Positions 33,227-41,321 are shown, numbered from the stretch's first letter. The stretch is DNA of 64,000 nt from Sphingomonas sp. 1F27F7B (GCF_005503355.1 NZ_SCMK01000014.1:62001-126000), one strand, 5' to 3'. Notes: generated by a model not told the origin, from the letters alone. Made by a program: numbers and translations.

Positions 33227-33266
33227 CCCCGCCCTGCCGGGGGGTAGGGGGATCGACAGGGCGGGG
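33227..33266 (-). terminator. hairpin between DUF305 and DUF411 genes
   Basis: CCCCGCCCTG (33,227-33,236) and CAGGGCGGGG (33,257-33,266) form a perfect 10-bp stem with a 20-nt loop, 11 bp after the DUF305 stop. On the minus strand it is followed by ATTTCCTTTT, a partial T tract, so it is a reasonable intrinsic terminator. Confidence 0.6.
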
Positions 33267-33276
33267 CAGCGCTCCC

Positions 33277-33669
33277 TTATTGCGGGCGCTTGCCGTGCTT
33301 GCTGAGCCACGCCTGCAGCTCGGCAATATCCTTTTCCTGTTTCGTGATCGTCATCTGCGCCATGCGCTTGGTCTCGGCGTCGCGCGCGTCACGCACCGCA
33401 ACGCGCGACATGGCGATGGCGCCTCGGTGATGCTCGATCATCTTGCGCGTCCACATTTCGGCCGCGTCGCCCTGCTTGGCCGCCATCATCTTCTGATGCA
33501 TGTCCATCTCGGCCTGGCCGTAGGGATTGCCGGCCATCATGCCCGCCATGTCGTCGTGGTTCATGCCGGCCATCTGACCGTGGTTCATGCCCTGCATTCC
33601 GCCGCTCTGCTGCGCGAGGGCGGGCGTGGCGAGCAGCGCCAAAGCTGCGAATGTTGGTGCGAAGCGCAT
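33277..33669 (-). CDS. DUF305 family periplasmic copper protein (CopM-like)
   Basis: A 130-residue exported protein. Signal peptide MRFAPTFAALALLATPALAQ, a Met/His-rich stretch (GGMQGMNHGQMAGMNHDDMAGMMAG), then a helical DUF305 domain with MWTRKMIEHHRGAIAMSRVAV, the diagnostic HHxxA motif. DUF305 includes the cyanobacterial copper-binding protein CopM, so periplasmic Cu binding is likely. It is transcribed alone, from an ECF-type promoter (33,696-33,722), and ends at a hairpin. Confidence 0.88.
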   Translation of the reverse strand: MRFAPTFAALALLATPALAQQSGGMQGMNHGQMAGMNHDDMAGMMAGNPYGQAEMDMHQKMMAAKQGDAAEMWTRKMIEHHRGAIAMSRVAVRDARDAETKRMAQMTITKQEKDIAELQAWLSKHGKRPQ

Positions 33670-33695
33670 TATTGATCTCCCTGGGTTCTAAGACT

Positions 33696-33722
33696 TCTAC
33701 GCGTGCGAGGCGGCTATCCCTC
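33696..33722 (-). promoter_or_regulatory. ECF-sigma promoter of DUF305 gene
   Basis: On the minus strand, GAGGGATAG (33,722-33,714), 11 nt, GCGTAGA (33,702-33,696). This is one of six matches to GAGGGRTRR-N11-GCGTA in the copper island, 27 bp upstream of the gene start. Confidence 0.75.
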
Positions 33723-33802
33723 ACCCGGGGTGCTAGAACGCGCGAGAAATTGTCAGGAAACAGGACTTTATTTCCGAGGGCTACGCTCCTGAGCCGCGTA
33801 TA

Positions 33803-34540
33803 TTATGCCTCGATCACGATGTTGCGACGCCGCGTTTTGGGCCATCGCATGTAGAGAAGCACTGCCCCCCCTAACCAAAGCGCAAGCCCACCGATCGCGA
33901 AGGCGAGCAGCCAGGGCGTGTTGAAGTTCTCGTGATTCGTCCAATCCATGATGTGAAGGCCCCAGAAGAAGTCGTAGAGCCGCCAAGTGCCGGTTCGGAC
34001 AGCCGAGATCCGACCGGTGTCGGCCGCGACAAAGACGCGGGTGGAATCGAGGTCGGCGAACGCGACGCGCCAGGCGGGGAGCGTGCCGCGATATTCGGGG
34101 CTGGCGCGCTCGATCCGCTCTACCTTCGCCGCTGGTCGAGCACCGCCACGCCATGCCAAACGCGCGATCTCCTCGGCCTCACGAGCCGTTGGTGCTGGCA
34201 GCGCTTGGCCCGTCGCGGCGTCGAACAGGCGCGTTCCCTTGGCTGTCGCGACCTCGGCGACCGGGCGGCCAAGCCACATGCGATAGGTGATGGCCTCGAT
34301 GGGCGCATCTGCTGCGCCTACGATCGCCGATGGTGGGGCGAACGTGCTGCCGCGGGGAAGGGGCGCCGCGGCTTTGCGGTCAACGAGGTGATCGCCATGC
34401 ACCCGATCGATCGGCAGGAAGCTCATCAGGGCGCCGCTTGCGAACCATAGCAGGAGCTGCGCGCCGATGATGATCGCGAGCCATTTGTGCGTGCGGCTCG
34501 CGAGTAGATGCAGCCTCAGTTTCGCGCTTTTCAGAACCAC
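33803..34540 (-). CDS. PepSY domain membrane protein
   Basis: A 245-residue inner-membrane protein. TM1 is WLAIIIGAQLLLWFASGALMSFLPIDRVHGDH, a periplasmic PepSY-like region follows (AWRVAFADLDSTRVFVAADTGRISAVRTGTWRLYDFFWGLHIMDW), and the C-terminal TM is TPWLLAFAIGGLALWLGGAVLLYM. The RLYDFFWGLHIMDW segment is shared with PepSY_TM proteins of iron and copper loci, sometimes linked to metal reductases. Start GTG 34,540 follows a GGGAGGA stretch very closely, so the start could be a few codons downstream. Last gene of the copA-copB-cytochrome-PepSY operon. Confidence 0.82.
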   Translation of the reverse strand: MVLKSAKLRLHLLASRTHKWLAIIIGAQLLLWFASGALMSFLPIDRVHGDHLVDRKAAAPLPRGSTFAPPSAIVGAADAPIEAITYRMWLGRPVAEVATAKGTRLFDAATGQALPAPTAREAEEIARLAWRGGARPAAKVERIERASPEYRGTLPAWRVAFADLDSTRVFVAADTGRISAVRTGTWRLYDFFWGLHIMDWTNHENFNTPWLLAFAIGGLALWLGGAVLLYMRWPKTRRRNIVIEA

Positions 34541-34565
34541 TCCTCCCTCAACCTCGTCGCCGGGG

Positions 34566-35150
34566 TCACTTCATACCCGGCATGTCCTTCATCATCTCGT
34601 CGTGATCGGCCGGGGCGCTCGCGACCAGTGCCTTATACTGTTCGGGCGTCATGCCGGGGAGCTTGCGGACGAACGCGACCATATTCCAAATTAGGGGGTC
34701 GGGATGCGTCTTGCCCCATGCCGGCATGGCGCTGAGCTTCACCCCGTGCTTGATGATCCAGAATTGCTGGGCGGGGGTGAGATCTTGAGCGCGCGCGAGT
34801 TCCGGCGCCTGTGGATAGAGGCCCTGGCTCATCTCGGATTTCTCGACGCCGGGGCCGAGATGGCAACCGGAACACATTTCTCCGTAAAGGCCCGCGCCGA
34901 CTGACACGCGCTGCGCCGATGCCAGATCTGCCGGGGGTGTTATGCCGCGCGCGCGTGCCTCAATCGACCGATCGCGCAGGCGTTCGAGCATTGAATAGAC
35001 CGCCGGCGTGTGCGGTTCGTCGGCCGCGATGTTATACACGCCAAGGTAGATAAACGCGGCTGCGCCCAGCGCCAGGACGATCGCCAGGGCGCCTACGAAC
35101 GGCAGGCTCGGGAAGTGCTGCCTTATCGAGCGCCTGCCGTCTTGAGCCAT
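34566..35150 (-). CDS. c-type cytochrome, membrane-anchored
   Basis: A 194-residue monohaem cytochrome. The N-terminal TM anchor is VGALAIVLALGAAAFIYLGVYNIAA. The haem site is LYGEMCSGCHLGPG (CxxCH), and the axial Met is in KLSAMPAWGKTHPDPLIWNMVAFVRKLPGM. The tail ends HDEMMKDMPGMK. The start at ATG 35,150 is favoured over ATG 35,162 because the latter codons themselves form the Shine-Dalgarno (GGAGGA) 4-5 nt before 35,150. It lies 15 bp after copB and could take electrons from Cu(I) oxidation by the CopA oxidase; that link is inferred. Confidence 0.87.
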   Translation of the reverse strand: MAQDGRRSIRQHFPSLPFVGALAIVLALGAAAFIYLGVYNIAADEPHTPAVYSMLERLRDRSIEARARGITPPADLASAQRVSVGAGLYGEMCSGCHLGPGVEKSEMSQGLYPQAPELARAQDLTPAQQFWIIKHGVKLSAMPAWGKTHPDPLIWNMVAFVRKLPGMTPEQYKALVASAPADHDEMMKDMPGMK

Positions 35151-35165
35151 CTGTTCCTCCATCGA

Positions 35166-36458
35166 TCAGAACCAGACACGAACGCCGGCGACGATGCTCT
35201 TGGACGTTGCGCGATCCCCATCGGCGCGCGCGTAGCGGGCGGTGTCGCCGAAGCGGCGATCCCATGACACGCCGACATAGGGGGCGAACTCGCGCCGGAT
35301 CTCATAACGCAGCCGCAATCCAAGCTCGGCGTTGGATAGGCCCGATCCGATCCGGTTTTCCGGCACGTCCTGCGCAGCGAAATTGAGCTCGGCGCGCGGT
35401 TGCAGGATCAGCCGCTGGGTGATGCGCTGGTCGTAATAGCCCTCAAGCCGCCCTAGCAGGTCGCCCTTGTTGGACAGGAATACCGCGCCCTCTAGCTCGA
35501 AGAAGCCCGGTGCCAGCCCCTCCAGCCCGACGGTCGCATAGGTGCGTTTCGGGGACGGCCCCAAATCCTGGCGGACACCCGCTTGTAGATTGAAATAAGG
35601 GCCAATGGTCCGGCTATAGAGCGCCTGCACCTCGGCGCTCTCGATGCCCTCGCGGAAGGCTCCCTCGCCCTCAGACTTGATGAAGAGGCGGTTGATGTCA
35701 CCCCCGAACCACGCCTCGCCATCCCAGCGATAGCCGTCACGACCGTTGCGGAATTGATACTCAGCGAGGTTCAATAGCACCTGGCTGAAGTTTTGACCGC
35801 CGTGATGCTGCTGAAGGTGATGGCGACCCATCGCCATCGCGTCCGCGCCGTAAACGCTGTCGGCCGCATGGTCGGTCGGCAGGGGCGGGGCGGGGGCGTT
35901 TCCTGCGGGAAGCGCGGTGCCAGTCTGCTGCACCCCATCGGCCGCCATGCCTGGCATTCCGGCCATTCCCGACATGCCCTGCATGTCGTGGCCGCTGTGC
36001 TGGTCGGCTGGCATGGTCATCCCCGGCATCGCCGAATGGTCCATGCCCTGCATCGGCTGCTGGGAGCCCTGAGGGACCGTTTGGCCGTTTCCGGGCATCT
36101 GCATCCCCGGCATGGCTTCCATGCCCTGCTGTGAGCCCTGCGGAGCCGCATGGTCCATGCCGGGCATAGACGAGTGATCCATGCCCGGCATGGTCCCGTG
36201 ATCCATACCATTCATGCCGGCCGTTGGCGCGGCGCGGCGTTTCGTCGTCGAAGCTGATGGTCGCCTCGCAGGAGCTGACCTAGTCTTGGCCGGCTTGCCT
36301 TTGGCCGTGGGCTTCACCACCGGCTTCTTTTTCGCAGGCATCGGCATGGTCATGCCCGGCATTGCCGAATGATCCATGCCCTGCATCGACTGAGCGGCGA
36401 CAGGACCGGCGATGCCGAGCATGGTGGTGGCGGCGAGCGCCGCGGTCAGCCGGTTCAT
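35166..36458 (-). CDS. copB: copper resistance outer-membrane protein CopB
   Basis: A 430-residue protein. Signal peptide to VAAQS, then a low-complexity Met/His/Pro-rich region of about 180 residues with repeated MDHSAMPGMTM and MPGMDH units and a basic stretch (PAKKKPVVKPTAKGKPAK). The C-terminal half is a beta-barrel: QNFSQVLLNLAEYQFRNGRDGYRWDGEAWFGGDINRLF, ending VAGVRVWF with a terminal Phe. This is standard CopB/PcoB layout. It binds or sequesters copper at the outer membrane. ATG 36,458 overlaps the copA stop by 4 bp. The frame is open upstream, but the signal peptide fixes the start. Confidence 0.93.
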   Translation of the reverse strand: MNRLTAALAATTMLGIAGPVAAQSMQGMDHSAMPGMTMPMPAKKKPVVKPTAKGKPAKTRSAPARRPSASTTKRRAAPTAGMNGMDHGTMPGMDHSSMPGMDHAAPQGSQQGMEAMPGMQMPGNGQTVPQGSQQPMQGMDHSAMPGMTMPADQHSGHDMQGMSGMAGMPGMAADGVQQTGTALPAGNAPAPPLPTDHAADSVYGADAMAMGRHHLQQHHGGQNFSQVLLNLAEYQFRNGRDGYRWDGEAWFGGDINRLFIKSEGEGAFREGIESAEVQALYSRTIGPYFNLQAGVRQDLGPSPKRTYATVGLEGLAPGFFELEGAVFLSNKGDLLGRLEGYYDQRITQRLILQPRAELNFAAQDVPENRIGSGLSNAELGLRLRYEIRREFAPYVGVSWDRRFGDTARYARADGDRATSKSIVAGVRVWF

Positions 36459-38488
36459 GCCGCCTCTCCCGCGAACGGGCGAACGGTGACGACGCGCATC
36501 ATGCCTGCGGTCATGTGGTAGAGATTGTGACAGTGGAACGCCCAATCGCCGGGTGCATCGGCGGTCAGATCAAAGGTCATCTTGCCTCCAGGCGGCACGT
36601 TGACGGTGTGCTTGCGCGGCGCATGATTGCCGTGCCCCGTCACCAGCTCGAAGAAATGGCCGTGGAGATGGATGGGGTGCGGCATCATCGTATCGTTGAC
36701 CAACGTCACCCGCGCCCGCTCGCCTTTGCGGAACGGGATGGGGTCGGCGGGATCGCTCAGCTTCTGCCCGTCGAAGCCCCACATGTAGCGCTCCATGTTA
36801 CCGGTCAGATGGATCTCGAACTGACGCGACGGCGCGCGCACGTCGGGGTTGGGCGCGAGCGAAACGAGGTCGCGATAGGTGAGGACGCGGTGATCCAGGC
36901 CCCCCAGACCCTGGGGCGGTTCACCGCTACGGTCCTTCGGCATCGGGGAGATGGTCTGCACGCCCGGCCCCATCTTCACGCCCGGCGCATTCTTCGGGTC
37001 GCGCATGTTCATGTTCATGCCGCCACCCGACCCGTGGTCCATCCCGGCCATGCCGCCAGCCTGGCCCGATCCGCCCGACATGGCACTATGGTCCATGCCG
37101 GCCATGCCAGCACCGCCCGCTGCCATTTGGCTATGGTCCATCCCGGGCATTACAGCGCCGCCCATCTGGCTGTGGTCCATGCCCGACATGCCGGACATGC
37201 CCGCCATCGCTGCGCCTGCCGCGACCGTCCCGTGATCGGTCGGCCCCTTCCAGCCCGTCAGCTTCCAAAGATTGCGCGAGGCGTTCTGCATCAAGGTGGG
37301 GTCCGGCCCGCGCGTGGCGACCGGGCTCTCGTCCTTCATGCCGGACATGCCCTGCATCCCGCCCATGCTCCCCATGTCCATGCCCATATCGGTCATGGTC
37401 AGCAGCGTGCGCGGACGAAGCGGCGGGACCGGGGCGACCATCCCCTCACGCGGGGCGAGCGTCGCCCGGCCCATGCCGGAGCGATCGATAGCCTCGGAGA
37501 CGAAGCTGTAGGCCCGGTCCTCGGGCGTCACGATCACGTCGAACGTCTCGGCAACGCCGATCTGGAACTCGTCGATCTTCACCGGACGGACATTCTGCCC
37601 ATCGGCCTGCACGACGGTCATCGGCAGGTCGGGGATGCGGACGTTGAAGTTGGTCTGCGCCGCGGCGTTGATGATCCGCAAGCGGACCCGCTCGCCCGGC
37701 TTGAACAGCCCCGTCCAGTTGTCATACGGCCCGTAGCCGTTGACCAGGAAGGTATAGGTCGAGCCGGTGACGTCGGCGATGTCGGCGGGGTCCATTCGCA
37801 TCTTTCCCCACTCGATCCGGTCCTTGAGCGGCATTTCCCGACCCGCGAGCAAGCCCGCGAGGGTCGGCCGCTGATAGTTGAAATAGGCGCCGCCCATCTG
37901 CTTCAGCTTCCGGAAAATCTGCTCGCCGGTCATCTGGCTGTGGTCGGACAGCACGATCACATGCTCGCGGTCGAACGCGATCGGATCGGCACCGGCCGGG
38001 TCGATCACGATCGGCCCGTAAAGTCCGCCCTGCTCCTGCTCGCCGGAATGGCTGTGATACCAGTAGGTGCCCGACTGGATGATCGGGAACTCGTAGATGA
38101 AGGTCGAGCGCGCCTTGATGCCGGGGAAGCTGATGCCGGGCACGCCGTCCATCGCGAACGGCACGAGCAGCCCATGCCAGTGGATCGAACTGTCCTCGTC
38201 GAGATTGTTGGTGACGGAGAGGCGGACCTTTTGCCCCTCCTTCAAGCGAATGAGAGGGGCCGGCACCGTGCCGTTGACGCCGATTGCGGGCGTCGACTTG
38301 CCGTCGACGGGAAGTCTGAAACTGTCGATCGTCAGCGCGATGTCAGTGCCCGAGACGGTCGGCAGCGGTTTGACGATCCCGCCCGAGACAGGCTGCGCCC
38401 ACGCGGGCATATAGGCGGTCAGCGCCATGCCACCGCCAGCAAGGGCGGCGCCGCGAAGCATCTGGCGGCGATCGATAGTGCGGCTCAT
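36455..38488 (-). CDS. copA: multicopper oxidase CopA, Tat-exported
   Basis: A 677-residue periplasmic oxidase of the CopA/PcoA family. Twin-arginine signal: SRTIDRRQMLRGAALAGGG. The copper sites are complete: IHWHGLLVPFAMDGVPG, TYWYHSHSGEQEQGGLYGPIVID, HPIHLHGHFFELV and WAFHCHNLYHMTAGMMRVV. Between domains 2 and 3 is a Met-rich insert of over 100 residues with MAGMSGMDHSQMGGAVMPGMDHSQM-like repeats that would bind Cu(I). It oxidises Cu(I) to less toxic Cu(II). An ECF-type promoter lies 43 bp upstream (38,531-38,557). First gene of a four-gene operon. Confidence 0.95.
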   Translation of the reverse strand: MSRTIDRRQMLRGAALAGGGMALTAYMPAWAQPVSGGIVKPLPTVSGTDIALTIDSFRLPVDGKSTPAIGVNGTVPAPLIRLKEGQKVRLSVTNNLDEDSSIHWHGLLVPFAMDGVPGISFPGIKARSTFIYEFPIIQSGTYWYHSHSGEQEQGGLYGPIVIDPAGADPIAFDREHVIVLSDHSQMTGEQIFRKLKQMGGAYFNYQRPTLAGLLAGREMPLKDRIEWGKMRMDPADIADVTGSTYTFLVNGYGPYDNWTGLFKPGERVRLRIINAAAQTNFNVRIPDLPMTVVQADGQNVRPVKIDEFQIGVAETFDVIVTPEDRAYSFVSEAIDRSGMGRATLAPREGMVAPVPPLRPRTLLTMTDMGMDMGSMGGMQGMSGMKDESPVATRGPDPTLMQNASRNLWKLTGWKGPTDHGTVAAGAAMAGMSGMSGMDHSQMGGAVMPGMDHSQMAAGGAGMAGMDHSAMSGGSGQAGGMAGMDHGSGGGMNMNMRDPKNAPGVKMGPGVQTISPMPKDRSGEPPQGLGGLDHRVLTYRDLVSLAPNPDVRAPSRQFEIHLTGNMERYMWGFDGQKLSDPADPIPFRKGERARVTLVNDTMMPHPIHLHGHFFELVTGHGNHAPRKHTVNVPPGGKMTFDLTADAPGDWAFHCHNLYHMTAGMMRVVTVRPFAGEAA

Positions 38489-38530
38489 ACGGTCCTCAAG
38501 GCTCTCGAACGGGAGTGTCCCTCTAGCCTT

Positions 38531-38557
38531 GATACGCAGCTCAGGGCGCTATCCCTC
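38531..38557 (-). promoter_or_regulatory. ECF-sigma promoter of copAB operon
   Basis: On the minus strand, GAGGGATAG (38,557-38,549), 11 nt, GCGTATC (38,537-38,531). It matches the shared GAGGGRTRR-N11-GCGTA pattern. It overlaps the last two bases of the sigma-factor gene, so the copA promoter is separate from the sigma operon. Confidence 0.8.
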
Positions 38558-39125
38558 AGCGCCCGCCCAATCGCTCCAGCAACTTCGATCGCGCGCGATA
38601 GAGGCGGGTTTCTACCGCCTTTTCGCTGATCGACAACACTGCCGCGGTTTCAGCCTGGCTCAACCCCTCGATCGTGCGCAGCACCAAGGATTCCTTCAAT
38701 GCGGTCGGCAAGCCCGCAATGGCGCGCGTCACGCGGTCGAGTTCCTGTCGGTCGCCCGTCGCGTCGTCGATCGCCACCTGGTCGTCTGCAATGGCTTCGG
38801 CTTCCGCGCCGATCGGTGCGGCGAACGCCAGAAAGCGCCGCACGGTGCGCTTGCGCCCCCAATCGCGGCACTTGTTGATCGCGATCGTCGATAGCCACGC
38901 GCGCATCGATCGATCGCCGTCGTAGCGGGGCAGGGCCTGATGCGCCGCGACGAAGGTCTCCTGCAGAAGGTCCAGCGCCTCGTCGGCCTCGCCGACGCAC
39001 GCGCGCACCATGCGGAAGATTGACTGCCGATGGCGGCGCATGATCTCGGCGAAGGCGGCTTCGCGCCCGGCGATGCTGAGGGTCGCCAGCTCGCCGTCCG
39101 TAAGCGTGGTCCAGTCGAGGCTCAC
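38556..39125 (-). CDS. ECF RNA polymerase sigma factor, CnrH-like
   Basis: A 189-residue sigma factor. Region 2: EAAFAEIMRRHRQSIFRMVRACVGEADEALDLLQETFVAAHQALPRYDGDRSMRAWLSTIAINKCRDWGRKR. Region 4: IAGLPTALKESLVLRTIEGLSQAETAAVLSISEKAVETRLYRARSKLLERL. The start is GTG 39,125 with GAGG 9 nt upstream. It follows a small TM protein and a periplasmic sensor in the order Y-X-H, as in the Cupriavidus cnrYXH nickel/cobalt module, but it is embedded in copper genes. Its own operon has a promoter of the shared type, so it is probably autoregulated. Confidence 0.92.
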   Translation of the reverse strand: MSLDWTTLTDGELATLSIAGREAAFAEIMRRHRQSIFRMVRACVGEADEALDLLQETFVAAHQALPRYDGDRSMRAWLSTIAINKCRDWGRKRTVRRFLAFAAPIGAEAEAIADDQVAIDDATGDRQELDRVTRAIAGLPTALKESLVLRTIEGLSQAETAAVLSISEKAVETRLYRARSKLLERLGGR

Positions 39126-39135
39126 GCGCCGAACC

Positions 39136-39576
39136 TCAACGTGCGTCGTCGGTGAGCGCCTTCACCACGGCCTGATCGAACTGGCCGGTCTGATTGGGCC
39201 GCAAGAGCTGGCGCATGGCGAAGATGTGCGCCAGCGTCGCTTTCTGGAGCTCGCCCATGACGGCGTGGCTCTGGTCGACCGCTGCGGCGACGCGCGGCCC
39301 GTTGCCATGCTCGGCCTCGATCGCTTCAGCGAGCCGGGCATTGTTCGCCCGCAATTCCAGCTCGAATGCGCGCCGCTGCACGGCGAAACGCTGCTCCAGC
39401 ACTTCAAGTCGCGCTTCCTGGTTGGCGTCCAGCGCCAGCTTATGATGCAGCACGTCGTGCAGCTCCGAGCCGGGCTGGGCACGTGGCGGAAGTAGCGCCC
39501 GCCCCACGAACACACCGATGATCGCGGCGATGAAGCACGCGACAATGCCAAGCAGAAGGCGGATGCGGCCGCTCAT
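39136..39576 (-). CDS. periplasmic heavy-metal sensor, CnrX/ZraP-like
   Basis: A 146-residue protein with one N-terminal TM (LLLGIVACFIAAIIGVFVGRALL) and a periplasmic, almost fully helical domain: LHDVLHHKLALDANQEARLEVLEQRFAVQRRAFELELRANNARLAEAIEAEHGNGPRVAAAVDQSHAVMGELQKATLAHIFAMRQLL. This is the CnrX/NccX/ZraP hook fold, with His residues in VLHHKL and Met/His in AVMGELQ...IFAMRQLL. It would sense copper outside the membrane and restrain the anti-sigma. ATG 39,576 overlaps the upstream gene by 4 bp. Confidence 0.88.
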   Translation of the reverse strand: MSGRIRLLLGIVACFIAAIIGVFVGRALLPPRAQPGSELHDVLHHKLALDANQEARLEVLEQRFAVQRRAFELELRANNARLAEAIEAEHGNGPRVAAAVDQSHAVMGELQKATLAHIFAMRQLLRPNQTGQFDQAVVKALTDDAR

Positions 39577-39851
39577 TGCACGCCGACGAGCAGCGTGGAG
39601 GGCGCGAGCGGCGACACCGGCCCCAAGGGCGATAGCGAAGCCGCGCTGGCTTCCTTCGCGGGCACACCGGCACCGAAGATGCCCATGACGAGCGCCGCAG
39701 CGATCGTCATTGCCCCAACGCCTAAGCCGGCGCGCGCCGCTGGACGTGCGGCGACCCGCGCCAGCACGCGATCTTCCATGCCATCAAGGCTCGCGGGCAC
39801 GGGTGCTTGCGCCAGCCTCATCAATACTGCGTCGAGGTCCATGTCGTTCAC
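39573..39851 (-). CDS. small anti-sigma-like membrane protein, CnrY-like
   Basis: An 89-92 residue protein with a short cytoplasmic segment of about 45 residues (DLDAVLMRLAQAPVPASLDGMEDRVLARVAARPA), one TM helix (GLGVGAMTIAAALVMGIFGAGV) and a short periplasmic tail. A minimal cytoplasmic sigma-binding helix attached to one TM is the CnrY design. Start is GTG 39,851 or the in-frame ATG 39,842, the latter with GGAG 8 nt upstream. First gene of the Y-X-H operon, preceded by an ECF-type promoter. Assignment rests on size, topology and gene order. Confidence 0.75.
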   Translation of the reverse strand: MNDMDLDAVLMRLAQAPVPASLDGMEDRVLARVAARPAARAGLGVGAMTIAAALVMGIFGAGVPAKEASAASLSPLGPVSPLAPSTLLVGVQ

Positions 39852-39869
39852 TCCACCCCTCTAGCATGG

Positions 39870-39896
39870 ATTACGCAAGCGACGCGCCCATCCCTC
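39870..39896 (-). promoter_or_regulatory. ECF-sigma promoter of sigma operon (autoregulatory)
   Basis: On the minus strand, GAGGGATGG (39,896-39,888), 11 nt, GCGTAAT (39,876-39,870). Identical in layout to the divergent copC promoter 12 bp away. It predicts positive autoregulation of the sigma operon. Confidence 0.8.
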
Positions 39897-39908
39897 AAAT
39901 CCATCCGT

Positions 39909-39935
39909 GAGGGGTGGTCGATCGGGGCGCGTAAT
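39909..39935 (+). promoter_or_regulatory. ECF-sigma promoter of copCD
   Basis: GAGGGGTGG (39,909-39,917), 11 nt, GCGTAAT (39,929-39,935), 34 bp before the copC start. It also makes a perfect inverted repeat, CCACCCCTC...GAGGGGTGG, with 39,853-39,861, which is the ribosome-site region of the divergent gene. Confidence 0.8.
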
Positions 39936-39969
39936 GAAGGACAGGAACCCTCCTGTCGAAAGGCCCCCT

Positions 39970-40338
39970 ATGCGCCGCCTATCCGTTCTGACTGCTGCTG
40001 CCGCTCTCGTCATGTTCGCCGGAACGGCGAACGCCCATCCTAAGCTGGTGTCGGCATCGCCGGCCGCCAATGCGACGGTCGCGAAGCCCGCTCGTATCGA
40101 ACTTCATTTCAGCGAGAAGCTGATGCCAGCCTTCTCCAAGGCCGATCTCACGATGGCAGCGATGCCCGGCATGGCAGCCATGAAGATGGCCAGCGCCTCC
40201 GCGCTCTCGTCCGATGGCCGGACCCTCGTCATCACCCCGAAATCGCCGCTCCCATCGGGTCGGTATAGCGTCGCGTGGAATGTCGTCTCGACCGACACCC
40301 ACAAGGTCGCAGGAACCTACGTCTTCGCGGTGAAGTGA
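39970..40338 (+). CDS. copC: copper-binding protein CopC
   Basis: A 122-residue periplasmic protein. Signal peptide MRRLSVLTAAAALVMFAGTANA is cleaved to leave HPKLVSASPA, so His1 is the N-terminal Cu(II) ligand as in CopC. The Ig-like beta-sandwich continues ARIELHFSEKLMPAFSKADLTM, with a Met-rich Cu(I) loop (MAAMPGMAAMKMASA), and ends YSVAWNVVSTDTHKVAGTYVFAV with the second His ligand. It binds copper and passes it to CopD, encoded 4 bp downstream. Start chosen at ATG 39,970 for the signal peptide. Confidence 0.94.
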   Translation: MRRLSVLTAAAALVMFAGTANAHPKLVSASPAANATVAKPARIELHFSEKLMPAFSKADLTMAAMPGMAAMKMASASALSSDGRTLVITPKSPLPSGRYSVAWNVVSTDTHKVAGTYVFAVK

Positions 40339-40342
40339 GGCG

Positions 40343-41269
40343 ATGGGGGACTGGTCGCTTATCGGCGTCCGCTTCGCGCTCTACGTGACGCTGGCTGCGC
40401 TGTTCGGCCTTGCCGCATTCAGCCTTTATGGGCTGCGGGCGCGCGAGCGCGGCGACGCGCTCGCGCTGCGTCCCTGGTTCATCGCCAGCGCTGGCCTGAG
40501 CCTGTTGTTTTCAGGCGCCTGGGTCGTGCTGATGGCCTCCTCAATGGCCGGAACGCCGGCCTGGCCGATCGACCGTGAAGCAGTCGGCGCGCTGCTCACC
40601 GGCTCTGCGATCGGAGCAGCATGGAAGCTGCGCATGGTCATGGTGGCCCTCGCGGCGCTGGCAGCGCTGGTCGCGGGCGGGCGCGGCATCTGGCTGAGCA
40701 TCGTCGCGCTCTGCTCGGCCGTGGCACTCGCAACGCTGGCGTGGACCGGACACGGCGCGATGGACGAAGCCGTGATGGGCTGGGTCCACCTCATCGTCGA
40801 CATTCTCCATCTGATCGCCTCGGGCGCTTGGGTTGGCGCACTACTGGGGCTGCTCCTGCTCGTCTCCCGACCCGCGGCGCGCGTAGACGCGGCGCATCTG
40901 GGGCTGACGCACCGCGCGCTGCACGGGTTCGGCGCGATCGGGACGGTTGTGGTCGGCACGATCCTCGTCACCGGCCTGGTCAACGGCTGGATGCTGGTCG
41001 GGATCGGCAACCTCGCCACGCTTCCTGCGACGCTCTATGGTCAGCTCCTGATCGCAAAGCTGGCGCTGTTCGTCGCCATGCTAGGGCTCGCCTCGCTCAA
41101 CCGCTTCCGGCTCACGCCGGCATTCGAGCGGTCGATCGCAGCGGACGATCACAAGGGCGCCCTCGGCGCGCTGCGGACAAGTCTGGCGATCGAAACCGCC
41201 TGTGTCATCGCGGTTCTCGGGCTGATCGCCTGGCTCGGGACGCTCGCGCCGCCTGCATCGGCGATGTGA
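40343..41269 (+). CDS. copD: copper resistance/import membrane protein CopD
   Basis: A 308-residue protein with about eight TM helices. IGVRFALYVTLAALFGLAAFSLYGL begins it; the conserved WTGHGAMDEAVMGWVHLIVDILHLIASGAWVGALLGLLLL carries His and Met residues of the CopD family; LHGFGAIGTVVVGTILVTGLVNGWMLV and YGQLLIAKLALFVAMLGLASLNRFRL complete the core. CopD takes copper from CopC across the inner membrane. Located 4 bp after copC and ending at a hairpin. Confidence 0.93.
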   Translation: MGDWSLIGVRFALYVTLAALFGLAAFSLYGLRARERGDALALRPWFIASAGLSLLFSGAWVVLMASSMAGTPAWPIDREAVGALLTGSAIGAAWKLRMVMVALAALAALVAGGRGIWLSIVALCSAVALATLAWTGHGAMDEAVMGWVHLIVDILHLIASGAWVGALLGLLLLVSRPAARVDAAHLGLTHRALHGFGAIGTVVVGTILVTGLVNGWMLVGIGNLATLPATLYGQLLIAKLALFVAMLGLASLNRFRLTPAFERSIAADDHKGALGALRTSLAIETACVIAVLGLIAWLGTLAPPASAM

Positions 41270-41274
41270 TGCGC

Positions 41275-41302
41275 GGCCGGGGAGCCCTCGCGGTCCCCGG
41301 CC
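41275..41302 (+). terminator. hairpin after copCD
   Basis: GGCCGGGGA (41,275-41,283) and TCCCCGGCC (41,294-41,302) form a perfect 9-bp stem with a 10-nt loop, 5 bp past the copD stop. No T tract; probable Rho-aided terminator or processing site. Confidence 0.55.
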
Positions 41303-41321
41303 GTTCACGGGGCCGCGCCTG

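Noticed and set aside
35900..37200. Regular short repeats of catgcc/catggc that could be mistaken for a CRISPR array
   Set aside because: They encode Met/His-rich copper-binding repeats in frame; there are no constant-length repeats with unique spacers.
36362..38629. 755-codon plus-strand open frame
   Set aside because: Antisense to copA; its His/Ala-rich text mirrors the Met-rich repeats of CopA.
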